DNA of 64,000 nt from Setaria digitata (Eukaryota; Nematoda; Chromadorea; Rhabditida; Setariidae), in the NCBI GenBank assembly GCA_003640385.1, contig RCAB01000211.1, positions 38,729-102,728 on the forward strand. The letters are read 5' to 3'. Under the pieces are notes generated by a model. The model saw nothing but the letters and a program-made list of their open reading frames with translations, made no database searches and had not been told where the DNA came from. A program made the translations under genes and the position numbers. Shown one piece after another: positions 25,204 through 37,277 of the stretch. Each line of letters begins with the position of its first letter. The stretch's first letter is position 1.

Positions 25204-27394
25204 TTACGCAGTAATGCCGCTGTGTTTCTCGTAGAAGTATGCAACGCAGTCTTCCAAAACCTTGTCGTCTAATATATATTTCATCGCCATCTTCTCACCT
25301 ATGATTTCCAAAAGACCACTAACCAAACGTTTTTCAAGTGGGAAGTTAACATCCAAAAGTTTCCTGAAAACTACTCCTTAATTTATATAAAAAAAAAGCA
25401 AGAGATCTGCAGAAGGCAGGTGACGTATGAGGAACTAACATTATGTAACTATGCAACAATGACTTTGCTCTTTCTGGAATCGAGATAAATAATTTCTCGA
25501 CAGTATCGAACAGAATCGTATCATTATCGCTTACATCCTTGGTACTGATTGCTTTCTAAACAAATTATTTTAACAATGCGAAGCTGTAAGAGAGGACTCG
25601 ATCATATTTAATAAAAACAAAGACGTTCACATGGAGCCAGTTTTCCAAAAGTAACTCTTATTCCGGTCGCTTTATAAGTGGCTACAAAAGACTTCGAATC
25701 CCTTTTTATCTCCCTATTACAAATAAGATGAAATGAAACTTGCTTCTCTTAACACTATTACATTTAGCAAAAACAAGACAAGACTTTTCCAAAATACTGG
25801 AACTGACTAACTGACGATACCATACAAAAATTCATGCTACATATGTTGAACAGATAAAGAGCGAGTTCGAACTCAAATATAAGCTGCAAATAAAAAATTT
25901 GCAACTGAAAATCTTACCATCGTCTCTAGTTTCACGTTTGACATGCGTGAACGTTTCTTCCGAGACCCATCTTTTTCATCTTCTAAAATAACTAAATGAT
26001 AAGCAATCCAGAAAAAAGCAGTTTCAACATGCAACTCGAGTATCTCCAGAAGTGCCCAATAACAATATTTATTCAGAATAACTTCACAAATTTTCAACGT
26101 TATTAGAATTCTGAAACGATATTTCATTTTTTTTATCCATAGGATTAAAGATTTCAGAACCTTACTATTGCAACTTCGATATTTTTAGAATGAAATCCCT
26201 TCCAGTCACGAATAATCTGATCAATTAATACCAGTATTCAAATGTTTCTTAATACCAGCAGACACTTCCTTTGTGCTAATTTCCACTTCTTTTACATTTG
26301 AGTACTACGGATAAACTATAACAGAACTAAATGAGATGTAGAGTTACTGCACAATGACAGGGAAAAATGAAATCCTTACCATTTAATGAATTCAACTCAG
26401 TTATAAATGCAGGAAAGTGAACCGTCAAAGCAGTGAATGCATCACGGCAACGTTTCTGATATATCTACAATGGTAAAATAATGGAGAACAAGGAAATTAT
26501 ATCATGCCGGAAACAGGATTAAATGGTACTGAATTGGACGGGAATGTAGCCTGATTAATTTGTCAATTAGATATATGATTTCTGTTTTGCCTGATCTCTC
26601 AATTAATATTATGGCATCCAAACAACACTGTGATAAAGGTTGTTAAAGGTTGTTACTGCTAATGATACAAATCACGTGTCCTTCTTAATGCGCAGAACTA
26701 CACTTTCCAGTCAAGTATGAGTATATCGTCGATCATACCTCCAAAATGCCCTCATTTGGTCCATCGTGAATTTTTAACGTTTCCGCAATAGAAAGTCCGT
26801 CGAGAAGAACGTGTTCCAAGCAAATCTGCATATTCTACAAGCAAACAAACGTAACGGATAACTAGCCACTACAAGTAAGTTGAAGTTACTGCAAAAATTA
26901 CTAACTGCACAAAATAAACTTACTGTCTGTGCTGTTTCTGAACGACGATACTGGTGACTAATGAGATACGAAATAACACTTTTGATAAGCTGCTCTTCGT
27001 CTTCAACTCCATTTTCCAGATGAAGCGTTAGCACATCAATTTTCCCAATAAACACCCCTCGAGGCATCAAAGTGAGGCACTTACGCTTTTTCTAAAGTTA
27101 ATGGATAACTAGAGAAGTAAACAAAAACATATCCAAAGTATGATGCATATTTTATATTTAAGTGAAGCGTGTTGCAATCAACAAGCTTATTGAAATTGGA
27201 TCCACTCAATGAAGAAGGCTATCTTAAAATAAAAGGTCAGAAAATTTCTCAGTAACCTTTCCAACAAGACTTTTGTCCGATCCTGAAGATTTCGCAAGCT
27301 CCGTATTCTCAGCACCATCCTGTTTTTCATCATCGCATAGTTTTTTTCTTCCTCGACGAGGCGTGGTAACGGCTGCACTTCCAGCATTCTTCAT
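25204..27394 (-). CDS. Uncharacterised nuclear-like protein, downstream gene of a possible operon
   Basis: I do not recognise this protein. Exons join in phase from ATG 27394, which directly follows a long poly-T tract and CAAG, to TAA 25206-25204, about 275 residues. The N-terminus (MKNAGSAAVTTPRRGRKKL) is basic and disordered-looking, followed by KKRKCLTLMPRGVFIGK. The rest is alternating charged and hydrophobic helix-like sequence (LEHVLLDGLSIAETLKIH, YQKRCRDAFTALTVHF, FDTVEKLFISIPERAK) ending YFYEKHSGITA. A second basic patch GSRKKRSRM lies near 190. The AG directly before the ATG, and an AATAAA about 130 nt upstream, suggest this is a separate gene trans-spliced from a polycistronic precursor. 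However, it also fits in phase onto the last exon of the gene at 27778-30920, so one long protein is the alternative. Confidence 0.6.
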
Positions 27395-27777
27395 CTTGAA
27401 AAAAAAAAAAAAAAAAGTGAAAGTATTTTGAATGAAAGATATATTTAAGCAAGGATCAAAACATCTTCAGGAAAGTGTTGAAAAATATGGTAAAAATTTC
27501 TATTTTTCATCATCGTAAAATGTACTTTTATTAAATATCAATAAGTTATTTGGTATTATTTCATAAAGACTTAAGTGTTCAGAAGTTTTTCTGGATATAT
27601 ACTACTTGCACACACTAATGGGATTAAGTACCTCTCATACTTTATCATATGTCATTGAATGGCTAGTGGCAAAGAAATAGTACTGGTAAAAGAAACTGAC
27701 ATTATCTGAGTAAAAAAAGAAATTTCCACCACCTTTTCAAGATAGAATGCAACATATTATTCCTAAATAAAAACTTG
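27395..27777 (-). other. Possible intercistronic region of a two-gene operon
   Basis: Reading the minus strand, it holds a stop codon, AATAAA near 27530, then a run of about 18 T, CAAG and an ATG. This is the order expected at a nematode operon junction (poly-A signal, spacer, spliced-leader acceptor). It could equally be an ordinary 390-nt intron, because the flanking exons are both phase 0. Confidence 0.4.
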
Positions 27778-30700
27778 CTACAAAAACATTACCGCATTTT
27801 CTGTCCATAAAAATCCTTTAAGTAAGCGAACATATGAATTAACAACGGTCACAGGCAGTTCTGTTACTGCTTCGCATATTTCCGACGATTTCTGTTCCAG
27901 GAAAATTTTTATAATTGCTTCACGAACTTTTCTCATATCACTTCCGCAGCTGAATTCTCGTAATAGCTTAAAGAACAAATGAAGAGACTAATATGAAAGG
28001 GTTTTGTTAACTTAATTTCAGTATCATTAATAAATGGATAATAATGCAAACGAAGGCATGGCAGAGTTCACAACGAGTTATATATAATATTAGAGGTGTC
28101 AATTACTGCTTTACGAACTGTAATATAGCTCAAGCGATGGCAACTTCATAACTTTAGCGAGCATATTTTTAGATTCATGGAGGGATTCAATGTGCTATTG
28201 AAACAGATAAAAAATTTGAAGTAACATATTAGATAAGTTTACGTAAATTATGTATAGAACCGAGCCTTCAAGAACGTATACAAATTCAGTATGTTTTAAA
28301 AATGCAAATAGCAGTCGTGTAAAACGACATTTTGCAAAACAAGAGTTATAACGAGCAGTGAGCGTTTTTTAAAGTTGCAAAGAATATTTTAAGGTCGATA
28401 GCAGTAATGTTTTTAAACAAAAATGCATACCTTATCAATCTTAGATTCCAGCTCCAAAGCACTTCCAGAAAAATCTTTAGCTTCAACGCACCCAAATTTC
28501 TCATTAATTAACATTTTCGCTATTTGGTGGTCATTATCAGTTACTGGAAAAAAAAAGAAGAAATGTTTCGCCTAATTAATATCATCCAATCCGTGACAAT
28601 TTTTATTCCATATAATACATTACATTGTTTGCATAACTTCATATTTCTCATAATGTAAAAAATTAGACACATTTTTTCCTCCATAATTATGTTTGTTCTA
28701 TCATGAAAAAATGAACCTTTTTCGAGGAAATCTTCTTGTTTAACTTCATTCTCTATAGCTCTTTGATCGGCTAATTGCTTCAATTTCCCAGACTTCGGCA
28801 AGTCTAAAGCATCTCTCACGATGTATGCATGTTTCATTACTGTGCGTGGTGTTAAATTAGTAGCTTTCGCTGCGTCAACTCCAGTGCATCCCTCGTGTAA
28901 TACCCTAAAAATTGTAAAATAATATACAGAATTAATTTACTTACGACGTCATTAACATGGCAACACGTCGCTCTGAAAGTATATAACAAGCTTACATGGT
29001 AACAGCTTTCTGTATAGCATCTCTTTTCGTAGAATGTCTAAGGGAGGTCCCACAATAATCATGAATATACTTATCGATACGTTTCTTATCAATAGTCGAA
29101 ATACTTCGTGTGAAATCCTTCTGTGTTCTTCTAACTTTCCTTGTTTTGTTTTCATTGTTCGTCTTATTATCATCAGTTAAATTACTTTCATCATCTGTAA
29201 AGATTCAAGTTATCATGAAAGTTACGAAGTGATATTAAATCAAGATTCTATAGTCGCTCACATTTTAATAAGCTAAACAAACGACCAGACGAAATAAGTC
29301 ACATAAGTAGGCTTCCTAACAGAAAGGATTATAAAGTCAACATTCAAATTATTCTGTTTCGTATATCTGTCCATAAAATCCCAATAATTATAGCTAATAC
29401 CGCTTGAAAGAAATTTAGACCAAAAATAAAACAACATACTACTTGCTTGACTGGACACCTCTGTCCCTTCATTTTTTACATCTGTTTCAATCCCACTCTC
29501 TTCTGTCGGAGAAATGATACTACGATTATGCTCCTTCGTAATTAAATTGGCTCGGTTTAATAACTTTTCAACCATATTGTAATAAGTCCGAAAATACGAA
29601 ACAGCAAGTTGGTAGCATTGACAAGCCTCCTAAAAAAAGCCAACGTCAAACAAAAACTAGACCGATTACAAAAGGAATATGAAATATATATGTTTCATGT
29701 TCCTTTTTTCATCTTTCTTTAATAATATAGTGATTTTTGAAACACATCACTGACAGAAAATTAGATAAGAGAAAAAAGGGGGCAAAAGAAACATTACTTG
29801 TTCAGACATCAGCTTGCAATGAACATCTGTCACCGCACTTTTTAACCGTTCTTTTGTTTCACTGCTCACTCTGCTGTAACCTACAACAATATCTATCGCA
29901 CGACGCAGCTTTTCATCAACCTGACCTGCAAATTATGAAAAATATCAGAATAAAGCAAAAGTTACCGCCATTTAAATTATTTATTTCAATTCTAAATCAT
30001 GTAAAATTACTGAACGAGATATTGTAACCTTGATCAGTCCTGTACTAGTAGCTAACAACCACAATAATTTGATAATAACATGGAAACAAACCGTTCGTCA
30101 CACCGCTCATCCCGCTCATCGATGTCTGCTCACTTTTCTTATTGTTCAACACTTTCTCCGTAGAATTAACAGCATTTCCATTCTCCGAAACCTTCAAACT
30201 CTATTTAAGTGTAGATCTCAGAGCTTGAATACTCTCAGCTGCTTTTGAAAAAAATATTTTTCATAATCTTTGCAATGTTTTCTACCTTCTAATATTAAAC
30301 ACTAGCTTACATACTATTTGAATTTTATTTCATAAAACCATTAGTAATACTAAAAGTATTTGTAGGATAACTCCTTAATTTCTGATGGAAACATCAATGT
30401 ATGCTTACACTTTGACCTCAAAATAGGACCAGCACCAAATCATTAAGTCAGTTCATGCACCAAAAATATTGACAATTTACAGCTTAGTGGAAAGAAAAAC
30501 AGCATTCCAGACAACTCTACATATTTCAGTCTAGTTTTAAATTATCAGAAATTAGTCTGTCACCGTTATTATCTGCTCCTTTTCGTGGCATTCGTTGGGG
30601 TTTATTACATCGCCAGATGCCGAACTATCGGATCGCTGAAACGTTTTCGTCACATCAGGAATGTTCTTCTCAATGAACATATCCCCACCACTGCAAATAA

Positions 30701-30920
30701 AGAATTATTCTCAGAATAAAAGTAAATATAGGCTCATAATTATTTGGCACTTTCAAAATCTGACGTATAGTACGTATAGTATCTCCACTTTCACGCACAC
30801 TTAAAATATGCTTTTCAGAGTGCAGGTATAAAGTCACACTTTTCCTAAAATTCATTTCATGAACTTTAAGCACAGAAATGTGCCTTACCTCTTCGTTCCA
30901 TTCAGATCCATCATGTCCAT
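27778..30920 (-). CDS. Uncharacterised protein with pipsqueak-like helix-turn-helix
   Basis: The product is not recognised. Nine exons join in phase from ATG 30920 (MDMMDLNGTKSGGDMF) to a TAG at 27780-27778, about 400 residues. The first about 90 residues are Ser/Asn-rich and probably disordered. An alpha-helical stretch (DEKLRRAIDIVVGYSRV, ACQCYQLAVSYFRTYYNM) follows, then an acidic/basic linker with KTRKVRRTQKD. Next, near residue 270, comes RDAIQKAVTMVLHEGC followed by DAAKATNLTPRTVMKH, which has the spacing of a psq-type helix-turn-helix (AI.AV....G...AAK...I...T). The last exon is helical (VREAIIKIFLEQKSSEI) and ends GFLWTENAVMFL if read to the stop, or splices into the next gene. A DNA-binding or chromatin role is inference only. 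Poly-A signal AATAAA lies about 250 nt past the stop. Confidence 0.58.
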
Positions 30921-32682
30921 TTACATTAAATACTTGATCCACTTCAATACGATGCTATAAAACTGCTAATTTCGAAGAACTGTGCTTGTAACAAAACAAT
31001 GATATTGATCGACTTCTTTAAGGTTTTCCAGATGAAATTTTTCTATTATTCATTAATAAATTCAGTGCACACATTAAATATAAATTTGGCTTCTTAAGAG
31101 AACCGTAATAATCCAGTTGAAAGGAAGATACATTAATGAAAAGTAGCGACAAAGGAGCACCTGCTACCTAGTCTCATCTAGGTTAATTAGTTTCAGTGGA
31201 CCTACCTGAGCAATAAGTCACAAATCAATCTTCTAGTTGAAATTCAAAAAAATGAAACGATCTATTTCGCACCAAATTCCTACGCAATCCACCGATTTTC
31301 CCGCTCTACTTGTCTGAATCCTCCGCTTTTAACTCAATCTCTTACTTTAACATCACAGTATTGACTGCCCATGCAATTATAAGTTAGCAAATTGCCCTTT
31401 CGTTCCTGAACGACCTTTGCGTGAGTTGCGCGTACGTGTACGTATGGTTTGTAGTCATATGTAAATTTTCAATGTCATGCTGGAACAGAACGTTTCACGC
31501 AGCCTTCTCATACCTGAAAAAGGAATCACTGATTTTTGTGCCGTACGTAAGAATGAAAATTGTCTGAAGTTGATTACTAAATTTTGAAAGACATATCCTA
31601 CCGAACGAGGAGATTATATCTGAAACGAATCTTCTGAGATTATAATTTTCGGCTGATAACTTTCTCAGCAAAGATTTTTACAGAAGGAGAAAGTAAAAGG
31701 AAAAAGGAAAAATGCGATGAAGGAAGGGAAAGGTTGGAATCACTTTCATTAATGTAGGCAATCGATTGATTCTACTTGTCTCTTTTCCTTTTGATTAGCC
31801 TAGGATTTGATTTAATAGCTGTTGCATATAATACTTCATTGGTTCTTACAATTGTTCTGATGGAAAGAATGAAACTTCGCATAATTTGTTACTTTGTTTA
31901 TTCGCTTTCCGAAAATGAAATTCTTTCTGAAATGTGTACTAACAGAAGAATAAAAGGCATGTAACGCAGTATTGACAAATCGTTCGTGTTATGACAACAA
32001 TAATATTATAACTGAACTCAAATATCACGATGAATTGATGTGTAATCAGAGTTGTTCATTACTGTAGTCGAAGAAGGAATCTGTAGTTATGAATCAGAAT
32101 TGTTTCGTTTACTGTGATGAAAATCTAGCTATAACCAGAGGATATTACAGAGAAGTAGGGTAGTCAGATGCTCTTTTACTCCCTTCTTGTGCATCCAACT
32201 TTTGAATCGAATTTTGTCTCCCTTCAAAAACTGAAGCATTTCCGATTTTATCACCGCTTGAAATATTTCATTAAGTTCTTGACATCAGTGCCCTATTGAA
32301 TTGTTGGATAGAATGAATGCTCATAATCGACTACGATCGTTCGTTCTTGTTTTACCATCCGTAGTTATGACTTTATATATTACTGATTTATTAAAGAATT
32401 CTCCATATCCAGAAAGAGTATGCAATAGGACATCACTGTAGGACAGTATGAAACCTCGTAAGTATAACAAACAAAGAATCAGATGACTAATGGAAGTTCC
32501 AGGGATGTAGTATGAAGGAAGCATGCCTTCTTCACTTCGCTTTTTTTTCTCAGTTGTAAAATTATTCGTTCCTTCTTATTTTTTCCTAAAAGTACGACTG
32601 TAGCGTGTTCTTCTGTTGCATCACTTAATTCTTTTTGGTCTACGTTATATTTTGCAGTAGTCAAACAGAAAAGTAAGCTAGA
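30921..32682. other. Divergent intergenic region
   Basis: It lies between a minus-strand gene start and a plus-strand gene start, so it should hold both promoters. A purine-rich tract (GGAGAAAGTAAAAGG type) lies at about 31680-31735. No convincing exon was found; the short open frames at 31776-31964 and 32321-32664 lack family features. Confidence 0.45.
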
Positions 32683-33324
32683 ATGTCAAGTGCTGAAAAG
32701 CTTGCAGACGAATTTGAAAGTGGAGAAACAGATATTGACAGAGTTGGAAGAGGTGCTGGTAAAAGAACTAAGGTAAGAAAAATGGAAATTTTCCATTCAA
32801 ACACATTTCCTTCTTACTAGTAATTTGTAATAACCAACATTTCCGAGTTGTAGTTCAATTTGCAGATTAGTTACTTTTAATATGCAGTTTCATCGATTCT
32901 CTGATTACGAATTTTACTTTCTTTAAGTAATGTTTTAAAAATAGAATTTTTTTTTCACTTAAAACTTCAGCCCAAGAATTTTTTTAGGCTGAAGGCTTAA
33001 GTGTTTATATCTTTAATCTCTTTAATATATAGTTTCCTATCTCGTGGAAGAGAGATTCTCGATGTGGTTTACCATTTATTTGTTTTAAAAATTGAAATTT
33101 AAGAAAACAATGGGGAATTGGGTATTAAAAAAATCTGTGAGCCCCTATTGTCCTTTGGCTATACCAGAATTTACTAAAACATTGGCACTTTCCAGGCGGA
33201 ACAACATGAGCATAAGCACTCGCATCCGGAAGGCGATACCAGAAAAATCGTCAATTATTGTGTTAGTGGCCAGGAAAAAAGAAAGGGAACTGCTAACAAC
33301 ACAGTTAAAAAAGAATCAAACTGA
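32683..33324 (+). CDS. Small charged protein, 72 residues, unrecognised
   Basis: Two exons in phase 0: 32683-32772 (MSSAEKLADEFESGETDI, ending GAGKRTK) with donor AAG/GTAAGA, and 33196-33324 after TTTCCAG (AEQQHEHKHSHPEGD, ending NNTVKKESN and TGA). The start lies about 25 nt after TTTTGCAG, a good spliced-leader acceptor. The product is hydrophilic, with an acidic N-terminus, a glycine-containing basic middle, a His-rich stretch and a Lys-rich tail. There is no membrane segment or signal peptide. I do not recognise a family; a DNA/RNA-associated or disordered regulatory protein would fit the composition. Confidence 0.6.
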
Positions 33325-34178
33325 AGCCTTTCTCATTTTAAGTTAAATTACGGAGCATTCCTTATCTAGGTGCATGTTTCGATCCCTTAAATCCTTTATT
33401 TTTGTGGCATATATTCGTATCAATATTTTTTGACGATTAATCTCTCATCTCCTATTTCTTAAAATGTTAATTGATATTACTGATGACACAAATTGTTGAT
33501 GGAGATCTTCTCAAAACATAACTACAGGACTATCAAGCAATTAGTTATGATTAGCATCTATTTTTCAGTGTACAGTAGTGCACTGGAATATGCTAATTCG
33601 ACATACTTTATAATAAATCACAGAAGTCTTAATATGTGTTATATCAGCAGGCATTAACAGTGGCTTACGAGAGATTTCATTATTTTTTTCCTCAGCCTGT
33701 AATCAGTATAGTGAAGTTCCAGTTTGGTAAATAGAACTAACAAAAAATTTTCATAGAATCAGATCAAGATCACTTCACTGCGTAACATCCCGATCAGTTA
33801 CTTTATTTGTGAGAACCGTCATTACCAAATTCGTGTAGACATTTAAATAAATCCTGTAGTCTGGTATATGGATGCAAATGCTGAACCACATATTTTCGTA
33901 TCCTATAGGAATGAATAATCAGTTGATGCTATGTACATGATGTAGGCATAGTCGTTCTATTAAAAACTCTTTTTTCAGACTTTTTAAAACCTTCCCATCT
34001 TTGCAGCAGTGGTTTCAGTAACTTTGATTTGTGGAAACCGTTTTACCCGAATAACAATTGTGCTGTGCAATAATGCAAAAGCAACAGTCAACAACAATAG
34101 CAGTAATGATGACAGATCTCCATGGCACAAAAAAGAAGTGCATTTCATTAAAAAAAAATTGCTATTGCTAACGCAAGT
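33325..34178. other. Convergent intergenic region
   Basis: It lies between the 3' ends of the small plus-strand gene and BRX1. AT-rich, no gene seen. Confidence 0.5.
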
Positions 34179-35950
34179 CTAATCAGCAGTTTGACCTTTC
34201 CTCGTTTTGCTGCTCACTTTTTTCTTTCTTTTTTTTTCTATGGCTCGCTTGATTTCTTTTGCCTGAGGATTTACAAATACTCGCTCGGTATTGAAAATTT
34301 CACCGACAGGATCAGGCATTTTCACAGCTGCTTGTTCTGCTAACTTTATTCCGCGTGTCTAAAATAACAGTGAATGATTGGGTGCAACGATTTTTCAGGA
34401 AATTTTTTTAATTTGACAGATCATTCGAAATTAAATACCTTGTCCGCCAATTTCTTCATGATGTACTTATTGGAATGTCTTTTCTTAATTTCACTTCGAA
34501 TCGTATTCGGGCTTACATAATTAGGATTATCATATAGAACAGAACCTTCAAATGATCCATCGAAGACACGAATGATTTCAAGCACCATACGCGGTCCTGA
34601 AAAACCAGTAGTGATATGTTCCATCACAGATTCGCAGACTTGCGCGTTATAAAACCAATTTGTTATTACTAACTTAGTCTTAGCCTTTGATTCTTTCCAA
34701 TGCAAAGCATCACAGTAAATGTTATCAGTAAAGCCGTTGAAACGGCAACAAACCGATTTCCTGAAGTTCGAGCGTTTCATCAACAATCTGGAAATTTCGG
34801 AACCATATTTTACCATCCGGAGTAACTGAAAAAGTGAAGATGTGGTCGATGAATGGTTTACTTCTGGGGTGATGATCCGGTGTGCTAAAAGTCTGAAAAA
34901 AAAGAGTTTGTACAGTGAAGTCTGCATACATTCAATAAACACTGTATATTACGGATAGGTAAAAAGCTAACAATGATGAACCAATGTTTGGAGAGAAATC
35001 GAAAACTCGAAGAAGTGTAACCTGGATAATAAGCTGTTTGATAAGTGAGAAGTGTGGCTGATTATCAAAGGTAGAGTCGAACGAAAGCACTGGCCGTGAC
35101 CCCTTTAAACAGTTACCAGACATCCGTATTTCATCCATAGTATGAACATTACATACCAAGAATTTCACAGACGGACCATACGTTATATTCGATATCCATA
35201 GATACAGATCCTCAAAAAATAAATATAACGAATGAAGGAAAAATTCAAGTGACGGTCAATTAGTTTCCTTTGAATCTTATCATTCTGTCCCTTGCAAATA
35301 ATAGTAACGTACTCCAACATGCTATCAAACGGCACCTTATTTTGGATCTTGCTTCAAATCAATTACTGTTGCAAAAATACCTATAAATCATCATTCATTG
35401 AAAAGAATACTACATCGCAGTTATCGCTATACTTTTAATTTATTACTCCCTACTCTGAGAAACAGTAATTTTACAAAAGGCCCAAAAATTTCTTTCCTTA
35501 CCGTATGTTTCCTATTTTCAAAATAGAGACATTTAGTGCAGTTTGCTATCTCAGCAATCTCGTTAATCAATACCAGACTCTTCCTTTTATCCATTTTGTT
35601 ATCTGATTTACTATGAGGCATCAAATTCAGGAAATCTTTCATTAGATGACGTGCACGAAAGGATGCACCCCGTGAGCAAAAAATCAAGACACGCTCCCGA
35701 TTTGTCCATTTCGATTCAACCTGTAATTTTACGATATCTGGGTGCAATTAACTTTATAAAACTAAAAACATTTCAAAAAATGTGCCAGCTTAAAACATAA
35801 GGAGATATAAACCTGTTCTGAGCTATGATTAGCTTCTGATAAAACTGCGAGTGGTCCTTCTTCAGAAGAATTGGAGCTTTCCGATGCAGATTTACGTCTC
35901 TTCCGCGACCGTTCACCGCTGACTCCAAGTTGGCGGAAACGCCGTGACAT
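34179..35950 (-). CDS. brix1: Ribosome biogenesis protein BRX1 (Brix domain)
   Basis: BRX1 is a nucleolar factor needed for 60S subunit assembly. The start is at 35950, directly after TTTTCAG, which implies spliced-leader trans-splicing at the ATG. The N-terminal exon is basic and Ser-rich (RSRKRRKSASESS). The Brix domain follows: KWTNRERVLIFCSRG, FRARHLMKDFLNLMPHSK, INEIAEIANCTKCLYF, GPSVKFLVCNVHTM, MSGNCLKGSRPVLSFD, FSTPDHHPRSKPFIDH, then GKIWFRNFQIVDE and IGPRMVLEIIRVFDGSF. These are the hallmark BRX1 blocks in family order. The C-terminus is Lys/Arg-rich (AIEKKRKKKVSSKTRK) and stops TAG 34181-34179. The exon joins I checked (N-terminal exon, start of exon 2, and the end of exon 2 into the GPSVKFL exon) are in phase. 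A less certain gene lies about 430 nt upstream on the same strand and might share an operon. Confidence 0.94.
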
Positions 35951-36376
35951 CTGAAAAGAGATATAACTCATAGCATAACCTTCTTACATCCTTCCACATA
36001 GATATGCAGAACTGAATAAACAGTTAGTTCACTGGTACCACTGAATTTTTTTTAGCTATGTTCAACAATTTCTTCAATAATTCCTTTAGACAAGTGACAC
36101 TCGTACAGATTAAAATTCCTCAATTTTTATTGGAAACTAGGAAAATGAATTTTAGAAAAACAAAAAGGAATGAACTTCATCGTACTAGGCAAGAAACCAA
36201 GGATTAAGGTAAAAAAATTGAGATTTTTCCATTAATAATTCCTGCTTTCCTTTCGGACAGAACCAGAACAGTAGCACTTTATATAAAAATTAGCATTTTC
36301 TCGAAAATGGATCGAAATTGCAGTATCTGGGTTGGGTTATTGGGAAAATAACATTCACTTGCATTTATTAATTTAT

Positions 36377-37156
36377 TTAGGAACACTTCCAGAAAAATAA
36401 AAGTCGTCCTGGGAAGTGAAAGGCATCCTGAACGTAGATTGCCAAGAAAAGACTAGTATTAGTTCAGAAATATAAATCTACAACGACTTTTTCCAGTTAC
36501 CTTTTCATAATTAGCCTACAAACTCATTTAGAATTTCACACTATTACCAATTCAAACATTGTAAGGCAAATGAAAAAGAAAAATACTGATTAGTACTCCT
36601 GAAGAATAAACAGGACTGGTCATCCGAATCATAGCAGGACTTCACTTACTAAACAACACCTATACCTGTCCAGCACTTCCTGAAAAGCCAGGACACATTT
36701 TACTGCAGATGCGTACCCATCGGCATTTTCCGGTCCGTCCAGTAGTGATTTCATATTTCGGTAGAAAGTGCGGGAGTGGTGCTTTCCCGTTCGAAGGAGT
36801 ATTGGTGAGGCTTCGCAAATGTGGTTGATAAGAGGTCGGTTGGGGGATGATTGGGACTGATAAGAGTCATGAGAATTTGAATGGAAAGAAGTTGTACTCA
36901 GAAATACTATCTCTCCATTCGACAAGGAAACATAGGGAATGTAAAATGAGAGGCATTACTACTTGTAGTAGAATGGGAGGAAATGAACAGATGGAAGTAG
37001 AAGTGAGGGTAAAAGAGAAACACCTGTGCTATTGCTAATTTCGAGAACGTCAAAGTTATGTTGTTCTGAAGTTGATCCAATAATCAAGTGAGCCACGACA
37101 AATCTTCGTGGAATTCTGGCAATTTTCTTTTCGTCTTCGAATTTTCTTCTAATCAT
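36377..37156 (-). CDS. Hypothetical small protein upstream of BRX1
   Basis: A tentative model. Exon 1 (37156 down) starts MIRRKFEDEKKIARIPRRF and ends at donor CACAG/GTGTTT. It joins in phase to an exon after CTTATCAG, which gives a Pro-rich stretch then GRTGKCRWVRICSKMC. Next come a 15-nt exon (ANYEK) and a last exon DAFHFPGRLLFFWKCS, stop at 36379-36377, with AATAAA just after. All four joins are in phase with good splice signals, giving about 130 residues. However, the main exon is also open in another frame (ILLRTGKHHSRTFYRNM, KCVLAFQEVLDRYRCC), which looks equally protein-like. No family is recognised in either frame. Confidence 0.33.
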
Positions 37157-37277
37157 TTCTAGTTAAAGAAACTTCCTGTTGTATAACTAGATTTTGGTGC
37201 GAGTCCAGGAAGGGTATTGTAATGTGTATATATTACAATTCTTATAATTTGTACTTATTATAGGGCAACGTAGAAGG

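Noticed and set aside
27778..27978. Resemblance of the last exon of the helix-turn-helix gene to Arp2/3 subunit 5
   Set aside because: Only a loose pattern match; the conserved C-terminal block of that subunit is absent downstream.
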